Shown here: piece by piece, positions 23,801-35,936 of the stretch
How the letters are laid out: every line of letters begins with the position of its first letter
How positions within the stretch are numbered: position 1 is the first letter of the stretch
From: Echinostoma caproni
Lineage: Eukaryota > Platyhelminthes > Trematoda > Plagiorchiida > Echinostomatidae
NCBI GenBank assembly: GCA_900618425.1
Contig: UZAN01039585.1
Location: forward strand, 43,510 to 107,509
Length of the DNA: 64,000 bases
Reading direction: 5' to 3'
Made by a program: the position numbers and the translations under genes
The notes under the pieces: generated by a model
Databases searched by the model: none
The model's input: the letters and a program-made list of their open reading frames with translations, nothing else
What the model was told of the DNA's origin: nothing

Positions 23801-26800
23801 TCAGGCAAAAAATGGTACATCATGATGTTTACTAGTTTAATATATTTCCCAGTAATCGATATTTTGTTATTTTAATAGTGTACTAATACGTTAATTTATT
23901 GAATGAAATTATTAGTAAATTTGCCTGTTTGTTCACGTACTCCGTTGTTCAGTTTTTGAATAAAATTTGCCTGTTATGTTTGGGTTTGAAAAACCTTCTG
24001 AGATGCATTTCTTGTTTACCTTCAGCGATCATACTGGGTGCCTTTACGTTGTTTATAAAGTGCCGCGTGATTGCAATTTTCTGCCGTTACAGTTGTTCCT
24101 GCAAGGTATTTGTCTTGCTTCTGAAGATCTGCGCTCGAATGAGCAAAGAGTTATTCAAGATAAAATAGAGCTACATTAACCCTTGGGACGTCAGCCGACA
24201 TGGAAACGATTTTCAGATAGTTGCTGTCATTCATGAATGACAAAAATATGATGATGTTTTATAGATTGAGAAAATCCTGTAGCTCAAATGGGTTCCTAAT
24301 TAGAATGAGTAGCTTCTTCATCACTCAGTTTAAGTCCGTGGGGATCAGAGTGGCGTATAATATTCACCGTTATTTATGAGGGGTCAGTTCCCATTGTTAA
24401 ACAGTAGGTCGTTCTCTCCATACCGCGGTAAGTAGATAAATCAATGAAATTGAATTAAAGACATATAGTGTGTGTGTAAATTATTCACACTAATGAAATT
24501 TGAAACGGATAAATAAGTTAGTTCCGAGCAAATTACACGTTCGCATGGTGTGAGAAGAAAAGCTTTTACCAAAATGAAAACAAACAGTAAAGCCATACAT
24601 TGCTTTAGTGGTCGATAAAATTTGTTTCTCGGTCCTCTCCCAGGAGAACAACAGTGTGTATCAAAAAAGAAACATCGAAAAATGAAGTTCTGTCTATTGT
24701 CTGGGGAGAAATGTCTCGAGGAACGGATTGCATCAGACCGTTAAAAATGTTGAATAAATGACCCGTGTTACCGGTGCAGATTGTACTTCAAACACTAGTT
24801 ACGAGTTTTTCATGAAAATAGGGATGATTTGAGTTAAAACACCCCCATGATCACATTAGAACGAAATTTTTTGGGCGAAACAAGTTGTTATCCTATAAAA
24901 AATTGCTTGACCAGGTCAGTTTCTATTTTGTTTGCTTCATCCTAAGTGGTTTTTAACCACATTTTTAGATGATTTGCTATTAAGCACCTCGAGTAACACA
25001 AGATCACTGTCATGTTAAAGGAACCTCTCTGTGCATATCATAGATGTTTTTTTAATACCGAGGGACATGGCACATAACAATGCCACCCAACGCTTCATCA
25101 AAAATCAGTGTCAGAAACCACTGCGGTTGTATGTTTTTATCCATGTTCAACCATTGGATTTGGTATTTACTTATAGGCTTTCATGGTAAAGGGTAGGTTA
25201 TATCTGAGGTTACGAACAACGAATTTTAACTTGACAAATGTTAGGCAAACTTAAGCAACTTAAATGCATGATTTATTCAGTCTTGCTGTCTCATTTGAAT
25301 GATAACACCATGTAAAAAGGTATTGCTTGAGCCGTTAACTCATCAATCTCCACGATCTATATGATGCGGATCAATAATTTGATTATTTCTATTTCTTCAG
25401 CCAATGTGCTTTACGGGGAACTATTCTAGAGTACCATGTTTTTTTCTGCAATTTGGTCGTGAACGCGCATGCATTAGACCATCAAATTGGGTGTATCTTG
25501 CTTCATCACTCGAAAGGAATAGTTTTCATATTTGAAATTCTACCAAGAAATCTCACTGTTAACTCGGATAAGACGCTGGAAGAATGCTCTTAGCGCAAAC
25601 CTTGACCTCTGACACGATGACCCATGCAAGACAGCAGAAAGGAATATGCTGCAAATATATTCAGTAACCTTAGAGATCTCCAAAATATGTCATTGGTCAA
25701 AGGTCATAGGCGATTGGCTTGTTAACCCTGCTTATGCAACGCCGGAAACTTGATTACTAACAGTTAACATGCTTGCTTTTAAGGCCTAAAAGTGTTTAGA
25801 TTGAAGTTTACAACAAAACTTCACAACTAAGGGGAACTATTTAGAATGTCTTGAAACAGTTAATCGGTTATGTATATAAAGGAAACGAAAATTCAACACA
25901 TCTTTCTAAAAATAAAGCACGGGCACGCTGCGTACAAGCGAATTAAAAAGTGCAGCACGGTATATGATGTCTGTGCAATTGAATGTGAGTGTTGAAAGAT
26001 AGGATAGGCAGTACTCCGTACAACGCCTGCTATCAAAAGCCCTCAAGGGTTAGCCACAGTTCGCGAAATCTATGAAGCCGGCCCATTTTCTCTCGTCTGT
26101 CAACCGGCCCCAGGTAAATTAGCTAATTTCGTCACGTCCCCACCAACAGATGAAAGCAGCAATCCGTTTCCGACAAAAAAGTACAAATTTCAAAACTTGG
26201 ATGTTCTCGAGGGACTGATGCAGATAGTAAATTATGTGCAAAAGTGTAAGCATAACTTCAATCGTCGAGACTTTTAGGTTTATTTGGAGTCCTTCTTTCG
26301 CAAACTACGACTCATAATTAAAAAGACGGTGGGCAAGTTATCGGTACATCGTTAAACGGTTTCCATTTTCCTTTCGTTCCAGCAGATTGTCCAAAGTCTT
26401 TACATTTACGTTGTATGTACATTTCGTTTCCTACACTTGTTGCTCTGACATTACGGCCATTTTTAATTTCAATTCTGTTTTTATTTAGTTAAAATTGTGT
26501 TTCAAATCATCATTATCTGGGTATAAGTATTCCGTTCATTGCTTCAAATGTACAGCAAAAATCCCTGAAGGGTGTTGCTAAGCCACGTCTAATCTTAGGT
26601 TTGTTTTCAACCAACTGCATTGCTCCTTTTTCTAAAAATTGATAGATAAATTGAAATGAGGAAGATCATTTCGTGATTTGATGTCAGTTGATAAGACGTA
26701 AGGTCAAAATGAAAACTTACTACATCTTTGTGTTGAAATGGTGGTCACACGATCAATGAATGTAATGCACAAAACACTTTAAACTCAAAGAAAACAGAAA

Positions 26801-26849
26801 GGAACAGGTGAAGCTGAAATCAAACTAAAATTCAGCAACAAAAACGGGC
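20811..26849. other. Non-coding stretch with weak open frames
   Basis: A CA/TA microsatellite lies at 21385-21429. Two protein-like but unassigned plus-strand frames stand out: 21780-21944 (no start codon; words DTSVEEIVNFGKSLSTTIDI) and 23967-24179 (words CLYVVYKVPRDCNFLP and ASEDLRSNEQRVIQDKIELH before a stop). A strong acceptor lies at 24025 and a possible donor at 24109. Neither has a recognisable family. The rest shows nothing. Confidence 0.4.
21385..21429. repeat. CA then TA microsatellite
   Basis: An interrupted CA run (ACACACGCACACGAACAGAC then ACACACA) passes into about seven TA units. Confidence 0.85.
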
Positions 26850-27040
26850 TTTTTTCTTTTTCATTTCACTTCCTTTTATTGAATATACAAAGATACAATT
26901 TTTCAGGAAGGGGAAGTGGCCAATCAAAGGGTTGCCATACAACACACAAATGGGGAAAGTCAGGCGGTGGTGGTGGGATTGGAACACACGTCCTCCGGGG
27001 TGATAATTGGTGACGATACCCCCGGACCACTACCGCCACT
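26850..27040 (-). repeat. tRNA-derived SINE (type A), near full length
   Basis: The minus-strand head 27037-26963 is 75 nt. It starts GGCGGTAGTGGTCCGGG, has a B box GTGTTCCAATCCCAC, and closes with CACCACCACCGCC, which pairs with the start as an acceptor-like stem. The body and the A-rich tail (TTTATTGAATATACAAA on the plus strand) match 14701-14888. Frames with XVVVGLEHTSSG-like translations here are artefacts of the SINE. Confidence 0.75.
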
Positions 27041-30000
27041 ATCGTGACGGAGATCCCATTTGAATTTGATCCATTTTAGTTTTATTTTACAGAGGAACAC
27101 AGCAACTCTCTTTTTGTTCTGAATGTCTCTACCTCTTGCATAGCACGTTCTGTAGTTCACTTGATAAGGAGACATTACAAAGAATGCCTAACAGAGTCGG
27201 AGACAAATCACAGGAAATCATGTGCAGAACGATCAATAATGTATGTTGGGCATGGGTAATGCGTCTCATTTGAGTGCAGACATGCAATCACGCGACGCGA
27301 CGAAGTCACATGAGATAGGCTGTGCAATGCTGTCATTCAAATGGTAGTCCTGGGGAGAAGATTACTGATGAATTATTAGTTCCGATCATCAAGGATTCTC
27401 ACCGAATAGGATGAAACAGCTCTTGTCGACCAATCTTCAAACTCATTGAAAAATGAGATGCATTAAACTAAGTGCTATTGAATAATCTCCTTGTGAGAGA
27501 AAGGCCAACAACAACTGATCAAGACTTGCGATATTACGACTAGTGACAACACTTTAGTTATTATCACTACCATAAGTTGTGTATTGGTCTATTCTGTACA
27601 CAGTCAATTTAGTAAAGGTTTGTAGAAAATGTTGTAATCTTGTAGATGAGAACCGTTTGAACGATGTTACGCCCAGTGTATTAAGTGACAGTTAACTTCA
27701 TCCGATCACTCCTGACCCGAGTGAAAGTATGTATCTTAAAGAATGTAATTTTTGTTTTTCTCAAAAAGTGCCAGCTGTGCTTCATTGTACATTCTATCAA
27801 CTGCTAGGTATGTTTCTTATATCTTTTATAACCTTGGCACTTACCAACATGCAGTCATGAAAACAAACTCGTTCACGGTCCTAATGTCATTCCCAAAAGT
27901 GAACAAACCACTTTGTCTTGAATGTTTTACTGTCCATTTCGACTCTGTCCACATAGTGGGTGCTGCATTTAAGGTTCCCGAGAAATTACAAATGCTCACA
28001 ACCTGCACCCTTAGTCTTACTTCTCCTCCCATCATACATCCATGCATGCACACCCACTGTCCAAGAGGCATGAAGAAACATGTCTTCACACTAGCAAGTC
28101 TGCCAGCATTTAACTATCATTGCATCCAGTTCACGAGACTTAGCAAAAGAACAATACGTCGACGTGCACCGGAGTGAAGAAATTTTGCAACAGTCCAAAA
28201 TTTGTGCGCTCCAAACGTCACCCGTGTTGCGAGTTTTGTGGACATGCGGCCCGTAACTTTATTGCTTAAGTTCTCACCAGCTGTGATGCATGATTGGAGG
28301 ATCGTGCTTGGAAACGTGTTTGGCATCTTTGCGCCACTGAAGTGCACGGGTAGAAAGTAGGAGAATTTTCAGTAGTATCAATAGTATTTGAGGCTTTCTA
28401 CCTGTTAATTTTTAGTTGATATTGGTTTTTTTCCAAATTGGCGAGGCTCCTTCAAATGGAATTCTTAAGAAAAACATTTGCATATCCGTAATTAAGCAGT
28501 CCCTAGCCGTCCATGGTATCCTGAAAATATTTCGTGCGTAATGCTCATCGGAAATCGCCGTAGTCATGTGGTCAACATGATTCAGATCGCAGTATGGGAA
28601 ACCAAATTTCTTATCCCACCTCCACTCATCTACCCCATTCACGCACATTCACAGGCAGCTTACTTTACACTGGCCGCGTTCCTGGAGGTTGACTTTTTGA
28701 ACTCAGTAAATGGAAAACGAAATCAAAACATAAATTTATTATTTATCCTAATTAGCTGTCTAGGGTAACATAACTTTTAACTCCCTCAACATGTTATGAA
28801 TGAATTTTATAAACCCCTCACGTCACTCACTAGGTTTGTAATGGTGTCAGTATATTTCTTTGTTTGATATCATTTGTTTATCACTAAAATTCTTTCTAAA
28901 GTAAAGATTCGTCTAGGACTACGAATATTTTGAACTATTAATATTCGGGAACTCGATTTCGCGGTAAGATACGTCGAATCCGTTAGGACCATTTGAATAA
29001 TTTACGAAATAACATTTTGGAGTATAATGTTCTTTGTTATTTCAGGATACATCCCTAGCCCTAGAAACACCAAGTGTTGTCTCATAAATGCGGTAAGATG
29101 GCAATGGCTTGATTAAGTGACTGGTTGGATGTGTGCACTTTAGTCATTTTTCTATGGTCGTTTATAGGTTTTATTACGAGAATTTTATCCTGGTGAAAGA
29201 GAGCCACACTGGCAGACATTGATGTTGATTGTCCTCGACCGCATGTTCAAGAGAGCACCACTAACTAATCCATGGATAAGCATCTTAGAAGCATTGATCA
29301 AATTCGTGACATGGAATTGTGTCCAGCTACGTAGAGGTTCGTTGAGCATAGATTTAAAGTAACCCAAAATCTATCTGCCCTAACAACAACTGTCTTCGTT
29401 GAAATCAGTTAGGTGACCTCTTGTGCATAGATGCTTTGTATTCGTCATTGTGCTCATTTCCACGGGTTTGGAGTTAAGAAAGTAAAATAGAATCTTGTAA
29501 ACATATCTTTTTTGATTTTGGTGTAAAGGTTAATAGATTTGGGCAGAGGGGCTGGAGCTGACGCACACACTGATTTTTCTTGACAAGCACTCTTCCAAGT
29601 CGTCACGAAGACGTTTCCAACTGAGCATACACAAATCAAAGTCTTATTGGAATTTCAGTATTCCCAATTCACCAACAATATAGTGTGTGGGCAATCAGTA
29701 TTAGCAAAACGTTATTAACGCCATTGAGGCAGTTATTTTTGCGCAAGCTACGAACATTTAGAAGTAGGTTGAAACACGTTCGTTTAAAGCGTATCGGTAG
29801 CTTACTCAAGCGACTGGCTTGAGCTCGGGGGAGTACGCCTTTCCACATTGACAACTGTTATTGGACTTCATTACGATCGATGATATCTTCGCAGCCATCG
29901 AAATTAGATGCAAATAAGGGATATTTTTATGCATTTAGAAAGTGAACGAACCCTCCTATATTCAATGTGTTTTACTGTGTTTTCATTAAAGATTGCCTTT

Positions 30001-33000
30001 CACCTCTGAGGAGGAGGTTTATTTATTAATCTTACTTGTAATTTTATAACATACGCATTTGATCTGCACTACTAGATTGCTTGGAGTTAAAACAAAAGCT
30101 TTTCTTCCAATAGTGCAAGCACTATTTTCATGTACGATTGCGAAACGGAGGCAGAGTAAGAAATGGATTACTTTTTTCACAACAATCTCAAGAATGTAAA
30201 ATGCTGCCATATGCAAGTCACAGATAGGGACGTGAGAGATTCACTTTATTGTGAACTCTGGGCCTTAGAGCGCAGTATTGGTACTTGGTTGATAAATTCA
30301 AAACAATTCACGTGTACAATGAATACATGAATTGGTGTAGTCTAATAGGGTGAATTTAAAATTTATCCGTTGGCATGAGCTGTGTAGATCCCGTTATTTA
30401 TCTAGAGCGAAGTGCCATTGCACGCGGCGCACTTAGTGCATTGGCGAGTCCATTTTCTGACCATTTGTTGTGTTGCTTGAGGTGTATTTGTATTTTCAAA
30501 TGAATATTCCCTGCTCTGACCATTGACCAGCGCAACCCAACTATGCTTTGATCGAGCATGAAAGATTAGACAGGATCAGGCGAGCTGAACGAGCGTCAGG
30601 ACGCTTTGGTTGCCTGTGCACCTTGCTGAACAGAACACTTAGATGAATTAAACCAATACCTACATGTTTTTAGTCTCAAGGATTTACTTGCATCTGTCCA
30701 ATACAACAACTCAAACGTGTAGTACGCGTAATCACCATCTGAACACGCTCTGATTCGGATGTCATTTGAGTTAATGAGTATGCACTTGTTTATATGTCCA
30801 ACTGATTGGTTGAAATGGCTCTCAATGGCTTCCATAAGTTTTTCTTGATTGAATGGAAATTGTTTTTGCACAGAAATCTTGGCTCAATAGTTTCCTTGCA
30901 GGATTTTCACTGTCTAACTTGTTATCTAACGAAAGCTCAGCGAAAGAGATCAATCACATCCACTTACATTCAAACTTACAATGTTATTGTTTGGTCGTTG
31001 CATTCGTACTTTTTCGATGAAAAGAGGAACACTTTAAGATAAATAAACAACTATAATCCTTCCCGGATGAATTGAGTGGGATTCGAAGCCGGAGACTAAG
31101 ATTTACCCGAACTCGAATAATGGACGTGTAACGCGAGCTAGCGTCGACTACTCATTAACAAAAACGACCGTTAACCACAATGAAAAGCTATAATTTATTG
31201 TGAATGCTATCCGTTTCGATTCAGATGTCAGCTGGATTGTAATCTGTCACTTTCGGTCATTAGGACAAAGACATGTTGACCAAAAGGAACCCGGCCAAAC
31301 ACCATGAGTAATATAAAAGTGTCCTGTTGCTTCGCACATAAAGATATCGATGATAGTTTGCACGAATGGGCAACTTTCTTTTCAGTGACATGATATCGGA
31401 CATAATTCACTTCGGAAGCAAATGTACAGTTCCAGCACACAGCCATTGAGTTAAGCTAGTAACTATTCGGAAACTGCCATCAACTTTGACAAACGACATC
31501 TGACATGACTCAAGGATATAGATAATCATCAATAGTGGTTAAGAAGTGGAGATCACAGCTGATCGAGCCTTGAGGCGAGTATCGGAATATCACCACAACG
31601 CATGAACTTCGACAATTCCAGGTGACCCCACAAACCTTGTGTTGTACCGCTGGCAATCTTTTCTAACAAAATTAAGTGTACCAATATTTTTCAATATTGT
31701 AGTTGATTAACATAACTGATGGTTTACAACTATCACATCACGGTCGGAGGACGTATCGTATAGTAATAATTTGTCTATCAGCTCAAAGAGGATTTTGCTT
31801 GACAGCTTACCAAGAAATGTTCGATTTTGAAGTGAAATTTGTGTTTTGACATCAATGGCGAAAATCAGTAAAGGGTGGAGGGTACTTTTACACACAGAAA
31901 AGGATTGTTATTGGATACTTCATGCTGAGAAGTAACAATCATCGTATCGTCTGGGATCCAGTGAATTGATCGATCTTTACACATCACGCCAGCTAATTGC
32001 TGATTTGCTAGACTGATGGCAACGTTATCAAAGGAATATAAAAGAATACCGCTACTATTTGGCTAATTTCTTACAGGCCACATTTACAATTACACAATAT
32101 TTTTCACGAAGACAGCTGAGGCTTATCTGAGAATGCCTGACGGAATGTAGAAATGTTTCAAATGGACGGAGATGGTAGTGTAATTAGAACAGGTGACCTC
32201 CGGTTTAATATTGTAATGACAACCCCTATCTGACTGATCATCAACGGTATGCGTTAGTGATGAGTGATCTTTCTTCACATACTGGTTTTAGTAACTCATA
32301 CCTTTAATCGAATCCCATGAGGAACATAGAACAATCTGAAATGGAATATGTGATTAGAGTCGAGAGCTGATTGAGGAGATTTACAGGGCTATTGTCCGCA
32401 AATGAGAGGATTCAAATCTTTGTTCTCAATGCATCCGACCTTCCCAGTTTGAAGCGTGAACTTCCCACAGTCACTTTTAACAGTGGAAAACACATGGTTC
32501 GCTCTTACAGAAAATGAAAATCTGCAGTTAAAGACTTGCGATTCATATAAAGATAGTAAATGTATCGATCAGAAAGCGCATTTATAAATCCCGTTCGGAA
32601 ATGGGGTTTCTACTGCATACATGAAACATCACACCATGGCAGAACATTTAATCCATATAAGGACTGGCATTCCAGAGTATACTGTACAGTCTATTCGGAT
32701 CGATATCATGCCATATGCAGTGTATGATAAATACAAATTCCATACGACCGTACCAGGTTACTGGTCTAGTTGGATTGAGGAAACACACAACAGGCAATCT
32801 TTGATTGCATTTTCAGTGGTTGTGTGAATGACGTAATTCGGAATTGGTGTGTTCAATGCGAAAAAAACATCATCTTAATCCCCGTCCTAATCGCAAAAGA
32901 TTTTAATCGGACCATTCTGAAAATAGTACCATATTTTCCTATGTGCTACGTATGTGGGTTTGTGTTTACCTAGATGTGTATTTCTGTATGCTAGACGCTT

Positions 33001-33122
33001 CAGAAGAATAAAAAAATCCAGTCTACGCCAAGCAGATATCACTGCGTACCTTTATGTATCGTATTGTATCAACTATTATGCATGTGACCGATCTCACTGC
33101 ATTAAATTTGTTTTCTTAAATG
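27041..33122. other. Non-coding stretch
   Basis: No family was recognised on either strand. Open frames at 27752-28177 (plus), 28117-28347 (minus) and 30596-30871 (minus; words TFELLYWTDASKSLRLKT) are the longest, but they have no start context, splice partners or motifs. A strong acceptor at 29045 with a GTAAGA at 29093 delimits a 47-nt open block (YIPSPRNTKCCLINA), which I treat as unproven. Confidence 0.4.
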
Positions 33123-33160
33123 TGTTGTTGTTGTTGGTGGTGGTGATGATGGTGGTGGTG
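33123..33160. repeat. GTT/GGT trinucleotide repeat
   Basis: Runs of GTT are followed by GGT and GAT triplets. It lies just left of the SINE at 33181 and may derive from its tail. Confidence 0.8.
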
Positions 33161-33180
33161 TTTATTAAGTGAAATGGATA

Positions 33181-33345
33181 AATATTGTTATTGTTTATTT
33201 ATTAGTAAAGTGTGCGATAGGGCCATGGCAGAAAAAAGGCTGCCTCGGGAAATGAACAAGTTGAGAATATAGACGACGGTGGTAGGGTTTGAGATCAGAA
33301 CCTCAATGTGGCTATCTTGACTACCTTAAAACTCGTCCGCCGCCA
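33181..33345 (-). repeat. tRNA-derived SINE (type A), diverged
   Basis: The minus strand has a GGCGGCGGACGAGTTTTAAGG head, a B-box-like GAGGTTCTGATCTCAAACCC, and a closing CCTACCACCGTCG. It then has an AT-rich body and a tail containing TTGTTTATTTATTAG on the plus strand. The layout matches the copies at 14.7 and 26.9 kb, with lower similarity. Confidence 0.55.
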
Positions 33346-35787
33346 AAATTTTCGTAGAATGGATCATGCAGTGGGTCTATTTAACTATTTATTCACTGCA
33401 TATGTTGTTTTATTAGTTCACCGAAAACGCCCTTCGGTTTATTTGAGTTGCAATGGTTAGAAATGTTTGGCAGTATTCTTGAAATTCAGTTGTGAAACAA
33501 TCAGAAGTCCTGGAGTTATTCAAATCCCCATATGGATGTGTCTGAAATCAATACACCTTTCAAATTTGAATCATTTAATTGATCCTAGACGTAAACTTTT
33601 GAACTCTACTTAACTCAAGGGAAATCCTACCGTAGCAATGAGTATAAATGGGACTTAATGAACCCGCTTGCCTCTGTAAACTAGGTTGTTATTATTAGAA
33701 AATTAAATGCCAAAGTTTTGGAAGTTACCTCATATATCAGGTTGTACTTCACACGTTTGACACTTATGTACCGCTTTAAAGCGTTGGCTCAAATCTCATC
33801 AGGGATCATACCATTCCGATGAAAAGAGGGTGCATGAAAAGCTTTTCATCTTACGGTGTTTGCTAACGTATCATCTCACGCATAACAGGCAGCCCATCAT
33901 GGCCTCCGATGTCTGATCTCAGATCTAAGCAATCTGTGCCGTGTTTGGCAAATAAGCACTGCCTTCTCTACTCATTCGTTCTTGCACACCTACAATCAAA
34001 TCGGCCCAGGATCTGCATCACCACATTCACAAGGATTTAAGAGGAGGAATATATTACATATCACTCTTACGCTTAGTTGCTTTTTGCGGCATATCTCCTA
34101 ATACTTCTATCGTTATAAAGTTCACACAAAATGACCAGTTTGTTTAATTTTTCTAGTTGCGGAAAACTGAGCTTGCAGGTCACTGATTGGTCTATTTCTA
34201 TCACCAAATGTGGGTAACGTTCGTATTCTAGTTGGTATTTAGCGTTGTTCAGGACCAGGGGAACCTGTTGCCGTTCTCACTCGTCGATGAATGTATCATA
34301 GTGAGTTCAAACTATCACGGCGTTTCATTTGTATACGTAATTGCTCCGTAGCACAAAACCTTACTTTCGTGGAGTTTTCCTATCCGTCGGCTTTATGATT
34401 TCATTTTTTATCTACCGAATACCAAACGTAAAACCCAATGTTGTTGTATGTGTGCTCCATGGTTAGTATATCATATATGGAACTCCAAAAATAGCAAGTA
34501 ATTTATTAACGAATAACTAATATTTTAGCAAGCAGATTCCAATTAGTCAAGGAGTTGGTATTGGAAATGCATACCTGGTGGGTAGTGAAACCTCTTTGAA
34601 AGTTGTTTGCGGTAATCTGTCCAATCCTTGAAAGGCCTAGGAAGATTTTGTTGGTAGAGACAGAATCATTAAAGTGCTTTTATATTAGCTGTTGCTTACA
34701 GACGAACGAGATCGTGTTGCTTGATAATGAGTTGTGCATTACATTCTGAAAGGTACTCGGAGGATTTCGATTTCAGAAGGAATGTCTAGTCATTTTCCAC
34801 AATCAGACGTCTTATAAGATGGACTAATTCAACATTGACTACTGATGACTTCCGCATAAATACCCAGAATAGTGGGTTTGAAAATTCGGGTTTGTACCGA
34901 ATATGAAAGTTAATGTACTCACAACGGTTAGTTGTCGAAGTACGATAAGAAATGGGGATCGGCAGAAACAAAGATTTCCTTCAATCTTGGCCCACTTAAT
35001 GCCCAAATCGGCAGATGGATTTTTGACGGTCGCGCTATTCAACTAGTGTGCATTGCCGTTTGCAACGAACTTCAGATAACTCTCTTTTGATCTCGAGGTT
35101 GATGGCAATAGTAGGAACAGATGGTTTAATAAAATGTAAAGCGTTCTTTTTGATTATCCGCAAAGACAGATTTAGGTTTCCACCAGATGACATTCTCAGC
35201 CAAACAAGGTGACATAATTTGCTGTTTTGAAACAATGATTGGCAAAAGAATTGAGAGCTGCACTGCATTGTGATAAACCACGGACGAATCTATTTGATCG
35301 CCTGAAACTATGCTCATAACTACAAAATTCGGAACAAAATGCATCTTGACATACCAACGATATGTGCTTAACACGAAAACTGATTGCCTCGAAGAAATGT
35401 CACTAGTAGTTGGGTAACATGTCTTCAGTAACTTCGATGGCAGACAACCTCTCGGGTGGTTTATAAAATTTAGTCTTTTTCCTGACGTAATTTCCCACTA
35501 TTTACGCAATCCTCTTAAAATCGAATAATGATTTCGTATTTTGCATCAACGTTGATTTTTTATGAATTAGTTGTCTCGATTCTCTATTGAGTAGTCCCCA
35601 TCAATTGACTTTTCCATTGATCATCTTTAATGTTCACTGTAGATCATTTCCATACCCTGCATTGCACTGTTGAGTTATACACATCTTGTTTGTGCATAAA
35701 CCATCCGACCGGGAATCTTTTCATTTCTGTGCAATGCGCCTACCCAATATCGCCCGAACCACAGAGTCCACTTGTTGCTTAACTGAG
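33346..35787. other. Non-coding stretch upstream of the first exon
   Basis: No coding feature is supported. Short minus-strand frames at 34786-35374 overlap in all phases without motifs. Sequence just before 35790 is somewhat GC-richer (from about 35,690). It could be a 5' untranslated region if 35790 is a true start codon, but no promoter element can be pointed out. Confidence 0.35.
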
Positions 35788-35789
35788 CA

Positions 35790-35936
35790 ATGCCGTTGAT
35801 TGAGAAAGCAAATCGCATTGCATCTGTCTCGATCAAGCAACTGCACAAAAAGGCTTTCGGAAGCGACAAAGGTACCAGCAAGCAAAAGGATAAAAATCGA
35901 GAGAACCGATCCTCCTACTATTCGGATGCGGATGAT
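35790..35936 (+). CDS. Exon of an unidentified gene, 49 codons
   Basis: The frame from ATG 35790 (MPLIEKANRIASVSIKQLHK) runs to DKNRENRSSYYSDADD and ends exactly at a consensus donor GTAAGT at 35937 in phase 0. An in-frame TGA lies two codons before the ATG. The exon therefore either starts translation here or begins at the weak acceptor ending at 35787. The peptide has an amphipathic first half, then a Lys/Asp/Glu/Ser-rich tail, as in a linker after a folded domain. The next coherent plus-strand exon, at 46697, is also in phase 0 and of the same Ser/Asp-rich character. Their joining over a 10.8-kb intron is inference. I do not recognise the family. Confidence 0.5.

Noticed and set aside
27752..28177. 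141-codon plus-strand open frame
   Set aside because: It has Cys/His-rich but motif-free translation, a competing open frame on the opposite strand, and no splice or start context.
29046..29092. 47-nt block (YIPSPRNTKCCLINA) with TTATTTCAG acceptor and GTAAGA donor
   Set aside because: It is isolated, with no neighbouring exon in compatible phase within several kilobases.
33123..33160. CRISPR-like or satellite array
   Set aside because: It is a simple trinucleotide repeat without spacers. No CRISPR array exists in this eukaryotic-looking window.
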